64,000 bases of DNA, taken from contig JBGCFI010000008.1 of the NCBI GenBank assembly GCA_045106855.1, positions 95,604-159,603 of the forward strand, read 5' to 3'. Each line of letters opens with the position of its first letter. Within the stretch, counting starts at the first letter, position 1. Positions 17,267 through 26,017 of the stretch are shown here, piece after piece. The notes beneath the pieces are model-generated. The model had not been told where the DNA came from and did not search any database. It saw only the letters and a program-made list of their open reading frames with translations. The translations under genes were made by a program, and so were the position numbers. This stretch comes from Granulosicoccus sp045106855 (GTDB lineage Bacteria > Pseudomonadota > Gammaproteobacteria > Granulosicoccales > Granulosicoccaceae).

Positions 17267-17821
17267 TCATATCGTGGACCCCAGTATCGCGTCACGCCAT
17301 AGCTGATACTTTTCCTGAAGGGACAGACTTGCCATGGCAGGGCTTGTGGATGGAAGACTCATGATGCGAGGCATCGGGTGTTTGAGCTGAGGTAATATAT
17401 GACGATTGAATAGTGCCTCGGCGGTACGACCGTTACAGACGATAGTGTGCAGTTTTACATGACGATCTATTAGTTGGGAAATAGGATTGGGTATCTCTGA
17501 CTGGCGAACAATGCTGGTATCAAGGCTACCAGGTCTTTCGCAGCGGGCCAGCACATCCCAGAGAGCAAACCCTGCCTGCATAATCGTTGCGCAGCGTTGT
17601 TCGTATGACATCTGCATGTGTACGTCGTAGCTTGGTGAATTGTCGTTGGCGATGGCGCACAAGATTGGCCATAAGGCATTTCGCTGATGTGCATAGTACT
17701 GTTGTAGCTGCAATGATTTCCGGCCTGGCATGCTTCCAAGAACAAGCGTGTGCACGTGCTCACCTAATAGTGGTGGAAATGATTCGTTGAGAGCGTAATT
17801 GCTGTCGGCGGAGTCGCTCAC
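17267..17821 (-). CDS. DNA-deoxyinosine glycosylase (UDG superfamily, HDG type)
   Basis: A 184-residue uracil-DNA-glycosylase-fold protein. The opening motif VLGSMPGRKSL, the following YYAHQRNALWPIL and the late LPSTSPAMA segment are the signatures of the hypoxanthine-DNA glycosylase branch (family 6) and of related G/T(U)-mismatch glycosylases. It removes deaminated bases from DNA for base-excision repair. The start is GTG at 17821, whose GTGA overlaps the stop of the rutR-like gene, so the two are translationally coupled. It ends only 11 bases from the convergent preA stop. Why a repair glycosylase should be co-expressed with a pyrimidine-responsive regulator is an open and interesting point. 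Confidence 0.85.
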   Translation of the reverse strand: MSDSADSNYALNESFPPLLGEHVHTLVLGSMPGRKSLQLQQYYAHQRNALWPILCAIANDNSPSYDVHMQMSYEQRCATIMQAGFALWDVLARCERPGSLDTSIVRQSEIPNPISQLIDRHVKLHTIVCNGRTAEALFNRHILPQLKHPMPRIMSLPSTSPAMASLSLQEKYQLWRDAILGSTI

Positions 17822-18501
17822 GGTGTGAGTCCGCGGGTAATGATCAACCGGAGAGTGTGTTCGGCCTCGTCATACAAGCTCTGCTCATCTGCTTCGTATA
17901 ATGCTTCAATCTGCGGCTGAAAGTCTGCGTAGTGTTGTGTCGATGACCAGATGAGAAACAGTAAGTGCAGGGGGCTGACGGCGACCAGTTTTCCCTGATC
18001 TATCCAGTCTTGTATTATCTGGCATCGTGAATTCACCAGTGTCTTCAAGCCTGTTTGTAAAAATGGACGTACCGAGTTTGCACCTTGTAGTATTTCGTTG
18101 GCGAACAGGCGGGAGGCATGGGGAGCTGTACGCGACAGCTGGAGCTTCTGTTGAGCGTAGTTCCAGATTTGTTCGATCGGGTCGCCGTTCGGGTCCAGTT
18201 GTTCCAGAGGGTCAAGCCAGATACTCAAGGTACGATTCAGAACCGCAGTGTAAATCTCATCTTTGGTATTAAAGTAGTACAGCACATTGGCCTTGGACAT
18301 ACCGGCATGTCGGGCAATCTGGTCTACCGTGGAGCCCCTGAAGCCATTGGATGAAAACACATCCAGAGCGGCCGCGATAATGCGGGTCTCATTCTGTAAC
18401 TGAATGCGGGTTCGCTTCCTGGGTGCCGGTTTGATTGCCAATTCGCTGTCTGCAAATGTTGACCAGATGGTCAAGGTACGATAGCGTGGCAACAAGTACA
18501 A
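17818..18501 (-). CDS. rutR: RutR-like TetR-family pyrimidine-responsive regulator
   Basis: A 227-residue TetR-family protein with an N-terminal helix-turn-helix (STVDQIARHAGMSKANVLYYF) and a ligand domain that follows E. coli RutR closely: IWLDPL, HASRLFANEIL, GKLVAVSPLHLLFLIW and STQHYADFQPQIEAL all have RutR counterparts. RutR binds uracil or thymine and then releases its operators. The TTG at 18501 has AAAGG six bases upstream and gives the coordinates used. A TTG at 18441 would give a length closer to E. coli RutR and would place the perfect operator at 18459-18474 outside the coding region, so the true start is uncertain. It is divergent from mmsA and the catabolic genes, and coupled to the glycosylase gene. 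Confidence 0.88.
   Translation of the reverse strand: MYLLPRYRTLTIWSTFADSELAIKPAPRKRTRIQLQNETRIIAAALDVFSSNGFRGSTVDQIARHAGMSKANVLYYFNTKDEIYTAVLNRTLSIWLDPLEQLDPNGDPIEQIWNYAQQKLQLSRTAPHASRLFANEILQGANSVRPFLQTGLKTLVNSRCQIIQDWIDQGKLVAVSPLHLLFLIWSSTQHYADFQPQIEALYEADEQSLYDEAEHTLRLIITRGLTP
18459..18474. promoter_or_regulatory. Perfect RutR operator
   Basis: TTGACCAGATGGTCAA is an exact match to the RutR consensus TTGACCA-NN-TGGTCAA and a perfect palindrome with a two-base centre. It lies 101 bases before the mmsA ATG and overlaps the 5' end of the longest rutR reading frame. On the + strand its TTGACC could be a -35 box with a weak TAGCGT 17 bases on. It should control mmsA and its downstream genes and autoregulate rutR. 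Confidence 0.85.
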
Positions 18502-18575
18502 GCAGAACCTTTGTAACCGGCATTATCAAGCGATGTAAACTATCGCCCACTTCAACAACCAGAGTATTCAGTGTC

Positions 18576-20060
18576 ATGATTGACAACCTTATCGGTGGAC
18601 AGCGCGTGTCCAGCAAAAGTGGCAGATCACAGCCGATTTACAACCCGGCAACTGGTGAAGCTATTGATGAACTGGGCCTGAGTACCGCTGACGAGGTGGG
18701 TGTTGCCGTAGCAGCAGCAGCGGCTGCGTTTCCAGCGTGGGCCGCCACACCGCCGCTAAAGCGCGCTTCTGTCATGTTTCGCTTTAATGAACTGCTTATT
18801 CAGCATGCCGACGCGATAGCCCGGGAGATCTCCCGGGAACATGGTAAAACCCATGATGACGCCCTGGGCGAAGTTCAGCGCGGCAGAGAAGTGGTTGAAT
18901 TCGTTTGCGGTATACCGCAGCTTCTCAAAGGCGAGTTTTCCCGAAACGTAGGGCCAGCTATCGATTCCTACTCCGATCGCCAGGCACTGGGCGTATGCGC
19001 TGGCATCACGCCTTTCAACTTTCCTGCGATGGTTCCCTTGTGGATGTACCCGGTCGCTATTGCCTGTGGTAACACCTTTGTGTTGAAACCCTCAGAAAGG
19101 GATCCCTCATCCGTAATGATGATTGCTGATCTGCTTCATCAGGCAGGGTTACCCGATGGTGTGCTCAATGTGGTGCACGGCGACAAGGAAGCTGTGGATG
19201 CGCTGCTGGATCATACCGAGGTACGGGCGGTCAGTTTCGTGGGCTCGACACCCATAGCAGAATACGTCTACAACCGGGGTAATCAGGCGGGCAAGCGCGT
19301 TCAGGCTCTGGGTGGTGCCAAGAATCATATGGTTGTCATGCCGGATGCAGATCTGGATCAGGCGGTGGATGCATTGATGGGAGCCGGGTTTGGTTCAGCG
19401 GGTGAACGGTGCATGGCCGTGTCAGTAGCCGTGCCGGTAGGAGAGGACACAGCCAACAGGCTGGTAGAGGCCTTGCGACCCAAGGTTGAGGCTTTGCGTG
19501 TCGGACCTGCCGATGATCCGGATGCGGAAATGGGCCCGGTAATTACTGCGGACGCCAAACAGCGAATATGTGGTTTGATTGATAGCGGCGTTGCAGCCGG
19601 CGCTGATCTTGTTGTCGACGGACGCAATCTCTCATTGCAAGGCTATGAAAACGGTTACTTTCTGGGAGGTTCATTGTTCGACAACGTCACTACTGACATG
19701 GACATCTATAAGCAGGAGATTTTCGGCCCTGTACTGTCGATTGTGCGCGCCAATAAATACGATGACGCGGTGAAAATGATCAACGACCATGAGTATGGCA
19801 ACGGTACCGCAATATTTACGCGTGACGGTGATGCTGCTCGCTCGTTCGCTGACAGTATTCAGGTAGGTATGGTTGGTGTGAATGTTCCCATTCCTGTGCC
19901 AGTTGCCTATCACAGTTTTGGCGGCTGGAAACGGTCGATATTCGGTGATCATTCAATCTACGGTCCTGAGGGTGTGCATTTCTATACCCGCCTGAAGACG
20001 GTTACCACGCGTTGGCCAACAGGGATAAAACAAGGGGCGGTCTTTACCTTTCCAACCTGA
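18576..20060 (+). CDS. mmsA: CoA-acylating (methyl)malonate-semialdehyde dehydrogenase
   Basis: A 494-residue aldehyde dehydrogenase of the MmsA type, which turns malonate or methylmalonate semialdehyde plus CoA and NAD into acetyl-CoA or propionyl-CoA, CO2 and NADH. Catalytic Cys279 sits in GERCMAV. The ITPFNFPAMVPLWM segment, the GAKNHMVVMPDAD block and the terminal FTFPT are all characteristic of MmsA. Start ATG 18576 gives the usual N-terminus (IDNLIGGQ). The longer frame would overlap rutR. Here the substrate is probably the semialdehyde formed when beta-alanine or beta-aminoisobutyrate, the end products of uracil and thymine reduction, are transaminated. The transaminase is not in the window. 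Confidence 0.92.
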   Translation: MIDNLIGGQRVSSKSGRSQPIYNPATGEAIDELGLSTADEVGVAVAAAAAAFPAWAATPPLKRASVMFRFNELLIQHADAIAREISREHGKTHDDALGEVQRGREVVEFVCGIPQLLKGEFSRNVGPAIDSYSDRQALGVCAGITPFNFPAMVPLWMYPVAIACGNTFVLKPSERDPSSVMMIADLLHQAGLPDGVLNVVHGDKEAVDALLDHTEVRAVSFVGSTPIAEYVYNRGNQAGKRVQALGGAKNHMVVMPDADLDQAVDALMGAGFGSAGERCMAVSVAVPVGEDTANRLVEALRPKVEALRVGPADDPDAEMGPVITADAKQRICGLIDSGVAAGADLVVDGRNLSLQGYENGYFLGGSLFDNVTTDMDIYKQEIFGPVLSIVRANKYDDAVKMINDHEYGNGTAIFTRDGDAARSFADSIQVGMVGVNVPIPVPVAYHSFGGWKRSIFGDHSIYGPEGVHFYTRLKTVTTRWPTGIKQGAVFTFPT

Positions 20061-20115
20061 GCCAGACATTAACCACGGCTACTCAGGCCAGGCATTCATT
20101 GACAAGGGGGCGGTT

Positions 20116-21363
20116 ATGGCAATCACCAGTAATATGCGAATCAACGGCGAGCGCTTGTGGGACTCGCTCATGGAGATGGCCAAAATCGGGCCTGGAGTGG
20201 CTGGCGGAAATAATCGTCAGACGCTAACTGATGAAGATGCGGAAGGTCGCAAGCTGTTCCAGCGATGGTGCGAAGATGCTGGCTGCACAATGGGTCTCGA
20301 TAAGATGGGCACCATGTTCGCACGTCGTGAAGGCACCGATCTGGACGCATTGCCGGTCTACGTCGGCTCGCATCTGGATACGCAGCCCACGGGTGGGAAA
20401 TATGATGGAGTGCTGGGCGTTCTAGGTGGGCTGGAAATTATCCGGCAGCTTAATGATATGAATATCAAGACCCGACATCCGATCGTGGTGGTTAATTTTA
20501 CGAACGAGGAGGGCACCCGCTTTGCTCCGGCCATGGTGGCCTCTGGCGTGTTTTCTGGTATGCATACCCTGGACTGGGCCTACGATCGCACTGACGCGGA
20601 CGGTATTCGCCTGGGCGATGAGCTGGAGCGAGTGGGTTATCTAGGTGATGAGGAGGTGGGCGCACGCGATATGCACGCCTTTTTCGAATTGCATATCGAG
20701 CAGGGTCCCATACTGGAACGCTCAGGTAAGGATATTGGTGTGGTCACTCACGGGCAGGGGTTGAAATGGCTTGAACTAACCCTGATCGGTAAAGAGAGTC
20801 ACACAGGTTCCACACCTATGCCAATGCGCGTAAACGCCGGCCTGGGCATGGCAAGAATAACCGAGCTGGTCAACGAGATTGCATTGAGTCATGCACCGCA
20901 TGCGGTAGGTGCTATCGGTCAATGTGATGTTTACCCGAATTCTCGGAACATCATCCCTGGAAAAGTCGTATTCACTATCGATTTTCGTCATCCGGAAAAA
21001 GCCGTGATTGATGATATGGAGATGCGTCTTCGTGATGGTGCCAAAAGTATCGCTAACGACATTGGTCTTGAGCTGAGCATTGAAGAGGTGGGTGGATTTG
21101 ATCCAGTCAGTTTCGATGAAAACTGCGTAAATGCGGTGCGCTCTGCTGCAGAGCGACTCGGCTACAGCCATCAGAATATCGTGTCCGGTGCCGGACATGA
21201 TGCTTGCTGGATCAACCGGGTCGCCCCCACTTCTATGGTGATGTGTCCGTGCGTTGACGGCTTATCACACAACGAAGCGGAAGAGATTTCACCAGAGTGG
21301 GCAACGGCCGGGGCCAACGTCTTGTTCCATGCCGTTGTTGAAACAGCAAAAATCGTTGATTAG
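20116..21363 (+). CDS. Zn-dependent amidohydrolase, likely N-carbamoyl-beta-alanine amidohydrolase
   Basis: A 415-residue M20-family hydrolase of the hydantoinase/carbamoylase class. The di-metal site is seen in GSHLDTQPTGGKYDG (His and bridging Asp), NEEGTRF (Glu pair) and ELHIEQGP (His), with SHNEAEE near the end. HTGSTPM and GAGHDACWI line the substrate site. Sequence alone cannot fully separate allantoate, ureidoglycine, N-carbamoyl-L-amino-acid and beta-ureidopropionate hydrolases. The neighbouring preTA, hydA and mmsA make beta-ureidopropionase, the third step of the reductive pathway releasing beta-alanine, CO2 and ammonia, the most likely role. GGGGGCGG precedes the ATG. Confidence 0.87.
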   Translation: MAITSNMRINGERLWDSLMEMAKIGPGVAGGNNRQTLTDEDAEGRKLFQRWCEDAGCTMGLDKMGTMFARREGTDLDALPVYVGSHLDTQPTGGKYDGVLGVLGGLEIIRQLNDMNIKTRHPIVVVNFTNEEGTRFAPAMVASGVFSGMHTLDWAYDRTDADGIRLGDELERVGYLGDEEVGARDMHAFFELHIEQGPILERSGKDIGVVTHGQGLKWLELTLIGKESHTGSTPMPMRVNAGLGMARITELVNEIALSHAPHAVGAIGQCDVYPNSRNIIPGKVVFTIDFRHPEKAVIDDMEMRLRDGAKSIANDIGLELSIEEVGGFDPVSFDENCVNAVRSAAERLGYSHQNIVSGAGHDACWINRVAPTSMVMCPCVDGLSHNEAEEISPEWATAGANVLFHAVVETAKIVD

Positions 21364-21471
21364 CGGTGCTGAACATCAGATTGTTTGACAACAACAACGG
21401 GTTACAACGTAGCGGTAGTTTCGTTTCTCGCTAAACGTCTATCTAAATCTACCAATTCGGGAGCTAATACC

Positions 21472-22926
21472 ATGAGTACAGTGATCAAGGGCGGCACGGT
21501 TGTTACCGCTGATCGAACCTACAGCGCCGATGTGAAAATTGAAAACGGCATCATCACTCAGATAGGCAACAATCTGGATGCAGATAAAACGCTTGATGCA
21601 GAAGGCTGTTACGTGATGCCCGGCGGCATTGATCCGCACACTCATTTGGAAATGCCATTCATGGGTACGTATTCGTCTGATGATTTCGAATCCGGTACGC
21701 GCGCGGCGCTCTCAGGTGGTACCACCATGGTGGTTGATTTCTGTTTGCCGGCCCCCGGGCAATCACTTCTGGAAGCTCGCCAGATGTGGGATAACAAGAC
21801 ATCAAAAGCCTCTTGTGATTTTTCCTTTCACATGGCGATCACCTGGTGGGACAAGCAAGTGTTCGAAGAGATGGCAACCGTTGTTGATAGCGGTATCAAT
21901 ACATTCAAACATTTCATGGCCTACAAAGGAGCGTTGATGGTAAACGATGAGGAACTGTACTCATCGTTCAAACGTTGTTCTGCATTGGGTGCCATGCCGC
22001 TTGTGCATGCAGAAAATGGTGATGTCGTTGCTCAACTGCAGGCTAGTTTGATGGCTGACGGCAATAGCGGGCCGGAAGCTCATGCGTATTCGCGCCCACC
22101 GCAGGTCGAGGGTGAGGCCGTTAATCGTGCCATCATGATTGCCGATATGGCCGGTGTGCCTCTCTATGTGGTGCATGTATCCTGTGAGGAGGCGCATGAA
22201 GCCATACGCCGCTCACGGCAAAATGGGAAACGAGTATTTGGCGAGCCTTTGATCCAGCACCTGACTCTCGATGAGTCGGAGTACGCGCATCCAGACTGGG
22301 ATCACGCAGCGCGACGTGTCATGTCGCCTCCGTTCAGAAGCCGAGACCATCAGGACTCTTTGTGGGCGGGTCTGGCTGCAGGTAGTCTGCAGGTCGTTGC
22401 TACCGATCACTGTGCCTTTACCAGTGATCAGAAGCGCATGGGTTTGAATGATTTCACCAAAATTCCGAATGGTACCGGTGGGCTGGAGGATCGACTATCC
22501 GTATTGTGGACGCGCGGTGTCAAAACAGGCCGGCTTACAATGAACGAGTTCGTTGCAACCACATCAACTAACATCGCCAAGATACTGAACATGTATCCCA
22601 AAAAGGGTGCGATTCTGGAAGGCTGCGATGCTGATATCGTTGTCTGGGATCCGAAACGTAGCAAAATTATCAGTGCCGAATCCCAGCAATCGGCGATTGA
22701 TTACAACGTATTCGAAGGTATAGAAGTGCATGGTCTACCACGCTTCACACTCACTCGTGGTCAGTGTGTCGTAACTGAGGACTCTGTTAATACGGAAGAG
22801 GGCCACGGCAGGTTTGTCGCGCGTAAACCCTATCCCGAGGTTAACCGGGCATTGTCGCAATGGAAAGAACTAACAGCGCCTCATCCTGTTATGCGGGATC
22901 CGGCGAATATGCCGGCGGGTGTGTAG
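21472..22926 (+). CDS. hydA: Dihydropyrimidinase
   Basis: A 484-residue cyclic amidohydrolase that opens dihydrouracil or dihydrothymine to the N-carbamoyl beta-amino acid. Binuclear zinc ligands are visible: DPHTHLEMPF (His-x-His), carboxylated Lys152 in FMAYKG, VHAENGD, VHVSCEEA and the ATDHCAF aspartate. The DHCAFTSDQK loop and the NGTGGLEDRL block are typical of D-hydantoinase/dihydropyrimidinase. The start is ATG 21472 with GGAG nine bases upstream, in line with the short beta-strand N-terminus (TVIKGGTVVT) of the family. The frame extending to 21385 lacks a start signal. It lies between the carbamoylase gene and the ABC transporter, in the same direction. Confidence 0.94.
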   Translation: MSTVIKGGTVVTADRTYSADVKIENGIITQIGNNLDADKTLDAEGCYVMPGGIDPHTHLEMPFMGTYSSDDFESGTRAALSGGTTMVVDFCLPAPGQSLLEARQMWDNKTSKASCDFSFHMAITWWDKQVFEEMATVVDSGINTFKHFMAYKGALMVNDEELYSSFKRCSALGAMPLVHAENGDVVAQLQASLMADGNSGPEAHAYSRPPQVEGEAVNRAIMIADMAGVPLYVVHVSCEEAHEAIRRSRQNGKRVFGEPLIQHLTLDESEYAHPDWDHAARRVMSPPFRSRDHQDSLWAGLAAGSLQVVATDHCAFTSDQKRMGLNDFTKIPNGTGGLEDRLSVLWTRGVKTGRLTMNEFVATTSTNIAKILNMYPKKGAILEGCDADIVVWDPKRSKIISAESQQSAIDYNVFEGIEVHGLPRFTLTRGQCVVTEDSVNTEEGHGRFVARKPYPEVNRALSQWKELTAPHPVMRDPANMPAGV

Positions 22927-22980
22927 AGAGTTACCTCAATCTTTCACTAATAAGCAACGTGCACGAACAATTGCTCAACT

Positions 22981-23769
22981 ATGAATAGGCAAGTCATCGA
23001 GATTGAAGATCTGTCGCTGACATTTCCAACCAGCGATGGTGACGTTCAAGCGTTAAGTCATATTGATCTTACTATTGGGCAAGGTGATTTCGTCTCGTTC
23101 ATTGGACCTTCGGGTTGCGGCAAAACCACATTGTTGCGCGTGATAGCGGATCTGGAAACTGCGAGTTCGGGCAAGATCACGGTTAATGGGATGAGTCCGG
23201 CAGAGGCGCGGCTGGCACGTGCATACGGTTACGTGTTTCAAGCGGCAGCGCTTTACCCATGGCGCAGTATCGCAAAAAACGTTGCCTTACCACTGGAAAT
23301 CATGGGCCTCGACAGCGATACGATCAAGTCTCGTGTTGCAAGCAACCTTGAGCTTGTCAACCTGAGTGGATTTGAACAGAAATATCCATGGCAATTGTCG
23401 GGAGGAATGCAGCAAAGAGCATCTATTGCCAGGGCTCTTGCTGTTGAACCAGACCTGTTGTTAATGGATGAACCTTTTGGTGCTCTGGATGAGATTGTTC
23501 GGGATCATCTTAATGAGCAGCTGCTTCAGTTATGGGCGGCGACTCACAAGAGCGTTGTGTTCGTGACACATTCAATCCCGGAAGCGGTATTTCTCTCTAC
23601 GCATATTGTTGTTATGTCTCCTCGCCCGGGCCGCATACATGAAATCATCAAGAGTGATTTACCTTTAAAGCGCGACCTTAACGTTCGCGAGTCTGCTGAA
23701 TTTTTGGTGTTGGCTAATCGCGTGCGTGATGGGTTGCGTAGCGGTCATGGTTACGACGAGGTTGCCTGA
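22981..23769 (+). CDS. ABC transporter ATP-binding protein (NitT/TauT type)
   Basis: A 262-residue ATPase with Walker A GPSGCGKTT, signature LSGGMQQRASIARAL, Walker B LLLMDEPFGALDE and the H-loop VTHSIPEAVFLS. It is closest in pattern to SsuB/TauB/ThiZ-like subunits of the nitrate-sulfonate-pyrimidine precursor importers. It is followed immediately by two permease genes and a binding-protein gene. Its position directly after hydA suggests that it energises uptake of uracil, thymine, dihydropyrimidines or a related ring compound. Confidence 0.9.
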   Translation: MNRQVIEIEDLSLTFPTSDGDVQALSHIDLTIGQGDFVSFIGPSGCGKTTLLRVIADLETASSGKITVNGMSPAEARLARAYGYVFQAAALYPWRSIAKNVALPLEIMGLDSDTIKSRVASNLELVNLSGFEQKYPWQLSGGMQQRASIARALAVEPDLLLMDEPFGALDEIVRDHLNEQLLQLWAATHKSVVFVTHSIPEAVFLSTHIVVMSPRPGRIHEIIKSDLPLKRDLNVRESAEFLVLANRVRDGLRSGHGYDEVA

Positions 23770-24687
23770 GTGGTAAGTACAGCAGCGCCGGCAGCCTCAT
23801 TTGTGACAACAAATCAGGCAACTTCTTCCGTTTTTCCGGTTGCTGTCATTGTCATGGTCATTTTCGGGATATGGTATGCAGCTGCCGTCGTACTTAACCT
23901 GGCCTGGGAGAAAAGTTCGGCCGAACGCGCTGGTACAACGCCCGCATTGATGACGATGGTTGGCAACACAATGGCGCAGGAGCGGCCGGTATTACCAGCA
24001 CCTCACCAGGTATTTACAGAAGTCTACAACACCACAGTCAAGAAAAAGATCAGCTCGAAACGTAGTCTCGTTTATCACGCGGGCATTACTTTGAGCTCAT
24101 CAATGCTGGGATTTGCAATGGGTACCTTGCTGGGGATATTACTGGCAGTTGCAATTGTCTATAACACTGCGTTGAACAAAAGCTTACTACCCTGGATTAT
24201 TGCATCACAGACTATTCCGATTCTGGCTATTGCACCAATGATTATCGTGGTACTGAATGCCATAGGCGTACAGGGGCTGCTGCCCAAGGCATTTATTTCA
24301 ATGTATTTAAGCTTCTTCCCCGTGGTTGTGAGCATGGTAAAAGGATTGACCTCGGCCGACCGAAGCTACATGGACCTCATGCATACCTACAACGCTTCGC
24401 CAGGCCAGACTTTCTGGAAGTTAAGGCTACCTACTTCTTTGCCATATTTGTTCGCCAGCATGAAGGTAGCAGTTGCCATATCGCTGGTAGGTGCCATTGT
24501 GGCAGAGCTGCCTACTGGCGCTGTTGCAGGATTGGGTGCACGTCTGCTGGCTGGTTCCTACTACGGACAGACTATTCAGATCTGGTCTGCTCTGGTAGTG
24601 GCATCCCTGCTGGCCGCTGTGCTTGTCGCGATTATCGGCATGATAGGCAAATGGGTCAATCAGCGAATGGGGCTACCCGATGTCTGA
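23770..24687 (+). CDS. ABC transporter permease (first of two)
   Basis: A 305-residue inner-membrane permease of the SsuC/TauC (BPD_transp_1) type, with an N-terminal helix, a roughly 55-residue extracytoplasmic segment, then about five helices. The cytoplasmic coupling loop is the YMDLMHTYNASPGQTFWKLRLPTSLPYLF region. The start is a GTG placed directly after the TGA of the ATPase gene with no intervening base, so translation is coupled. The end overlaps the next permease by eight bases. It pairs with that permease to form a heterodimeric channel. Confidence 0.87.
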   Translation: MVSTAAPAASFVTTNQATSSVFPVAVIVMVIFGIWYAAAVVLNLAWEKSSAERAGTTPALMTMVGNTMAQERPVLPAPHQVFTEVYNTTVKKKISSKRSLVYHAGITLSSSMLGFAMGTLLGILLAVAIVYNTALNKSLLPWIIASQTIPILAIAPMIIVVLNAIGVQGLLPKAFISMYLSFFPVVVSMVKGLTSADRSYMDLMHTYNASPGQTFWKLRLPTSLPYLFASMKVAVAISLVGAIVAELPTGAVAGLGARLLAGSYYGQTIQIWSALVVASLLAAVLVAIIGMIGKWVNQRMGLPDV

Positions 24688-25879
24688 AGCCATGCTGTTG
24701 GATAAGTCAGCTGCACGGTTCAAACCCATGCAACGCGTATTACTCCTTGGCGTACTTATTTTTGCGTTATTGTCATTGGCTCTACTAGCGATAGCCTTGC
24801 TATCAGGTGGAACACGCGATGATGGGACAGCGTTGTTCGCGAACACCGCCGTGGTGGTCAGGCTTTTTCTGGTGTCGACGATATTACTTGCCGTCGTATG
24901 GTTATCAACCAGGGTTATGGACAAATCACGGTATGTGCCGCTGGCTGTCATCAGTCTGCTCGGCTCAAGCGTTGCGGCGTTTTTGCTTTTGAGCTCATTA
25001 GATACCGTTCGAATGGTACCTATAGCCTATTGGCTGAATGTGATGGCGGCATGGTTACTGGCCTGGGCTTGTGTCGAGCAACTGGCCAGTATCAAGACCC
25101 GAATGAGCTGGTATCAAGCAATTCTCAATGTACTTATACCGTTGCTGTTCGGTGTCTGGCTACTGCTACTTTGGGAGATACTGGTACGTGGTCTGAATAT
25201 TCCACAGGTGCTGTTACCCGCGCCTAGTGTTATTGGACAGAGATTCGGTACGTCAGCCTCGATTCTGTGGGCCGACTTTCAACAGACGTTTTTGCGCGCG
25301 GTTCTCATTGGTTATGTCATTGGATGTGGTGCTGGTTTTATCGTTGCGGTATTGATCGATCGCTCGCCATTTCTAAAGCGAGGGCTACTGCCTATCGGCA
25401 ATCTGGTATCGGCGTTGCCCATTGTCGGGGTTGCGCCGATTATGGTCATGTGGTTCGGTTTCGACTGGCCATCCAAGGCCGCTGTCGTGGTAATCATGAC
25501 GTTTTTTCCGATGCTGGTGAATACAGTAGCAGGCTTGAGCGCGGCCCAACCCATGCAGCTTGATCTGATGAAGACGTATGCTGCAAGCTATTGGCAGAAT
25601 CTGTTAAAGCTTCGCATTCCCGAAGCTCTGCCTTTTATCTTTAACGCGCTAAAGATCAATTCGACTCTGGCCATGATCGGGGCGATCGTAGCGGAGTTTT
25701 TTGGCACACCAACCGTGGGTATGGGTTTTCGTATCTCCACTGAAGTCGGACGGATGAATGTGGATATGGTGTGGGCAGAAATTGCAGTAGCGGCTGTTGC
25801 CGGATCCTTATTCTACGGTGCAGTCGCGCTGGCTGAACGGAAGCTGACGTTTTGGCATTCGTCCAACAGGCACGGTTAG
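24680..25879 (+). CDS. ABC transporter permease (second of two)
   Basis: A 399-residue permease, longer than the first because of about four extra N-terminal transmembrane helices before the canonical permease core (from about residue 175). The core holds a GLSAAQPMQLDLMKTYAASYWQ coupling loop and the FGTPTVGMGFRI segment. It overlaps the first permease gene by eight bases. Two unequal permeases with one ATPase and one ThiY/NMT1-like binding protein are a pattern often linked to pyrimidine-type substrates in proteobacteria. Confidence 0.85.
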   Translation: MSEAMLLDKSAARFKPMQRVLLLGVLIFALLSLALLAIALLSGGTRDDGTALFANTAVVVRLFLVSTILLAVVWLSTRVMDKSRYVPLAVISLLGSSVAAFLLLSSLDTVRMVPIAYWLNVMAAWLLAWACVEQLASIKTRMSWYQAILNVLIPLLFGVWLLLLWEILVRGLNIPQVLLPAPSVIGQRFGTSASILWADFQQTFLRAVLIGYVIGCGAGFIVAVLIDRSPFLKRGLLPIGNLVSALPIVGVAPIMVMWFGFDWPSKAAVVVIMTFFPMLVNTVAGLSAAQPMQLDLMKTYAASYWQNLLKLRIPEALPFIFNALKINSTLAMIGAIVAEFFGTPTVGMGFRISTEVGRMNVDMVWAEIAVAAVAGSLFYGAVALAERKLTFWHSSNRHG

Positions 25880-26017
25880 CGTGATTTCGTTAGCCACGGG
25901 CAAGCAATGGTGTCAGCTTGATGAACATAATCAAGGTACATTTCAGACACTTGATGAGTGGTGCACTTTACGAGTTCCAACATTGTTTTTTACAAGGGCT
26001 AAACAGGAGATATATAC

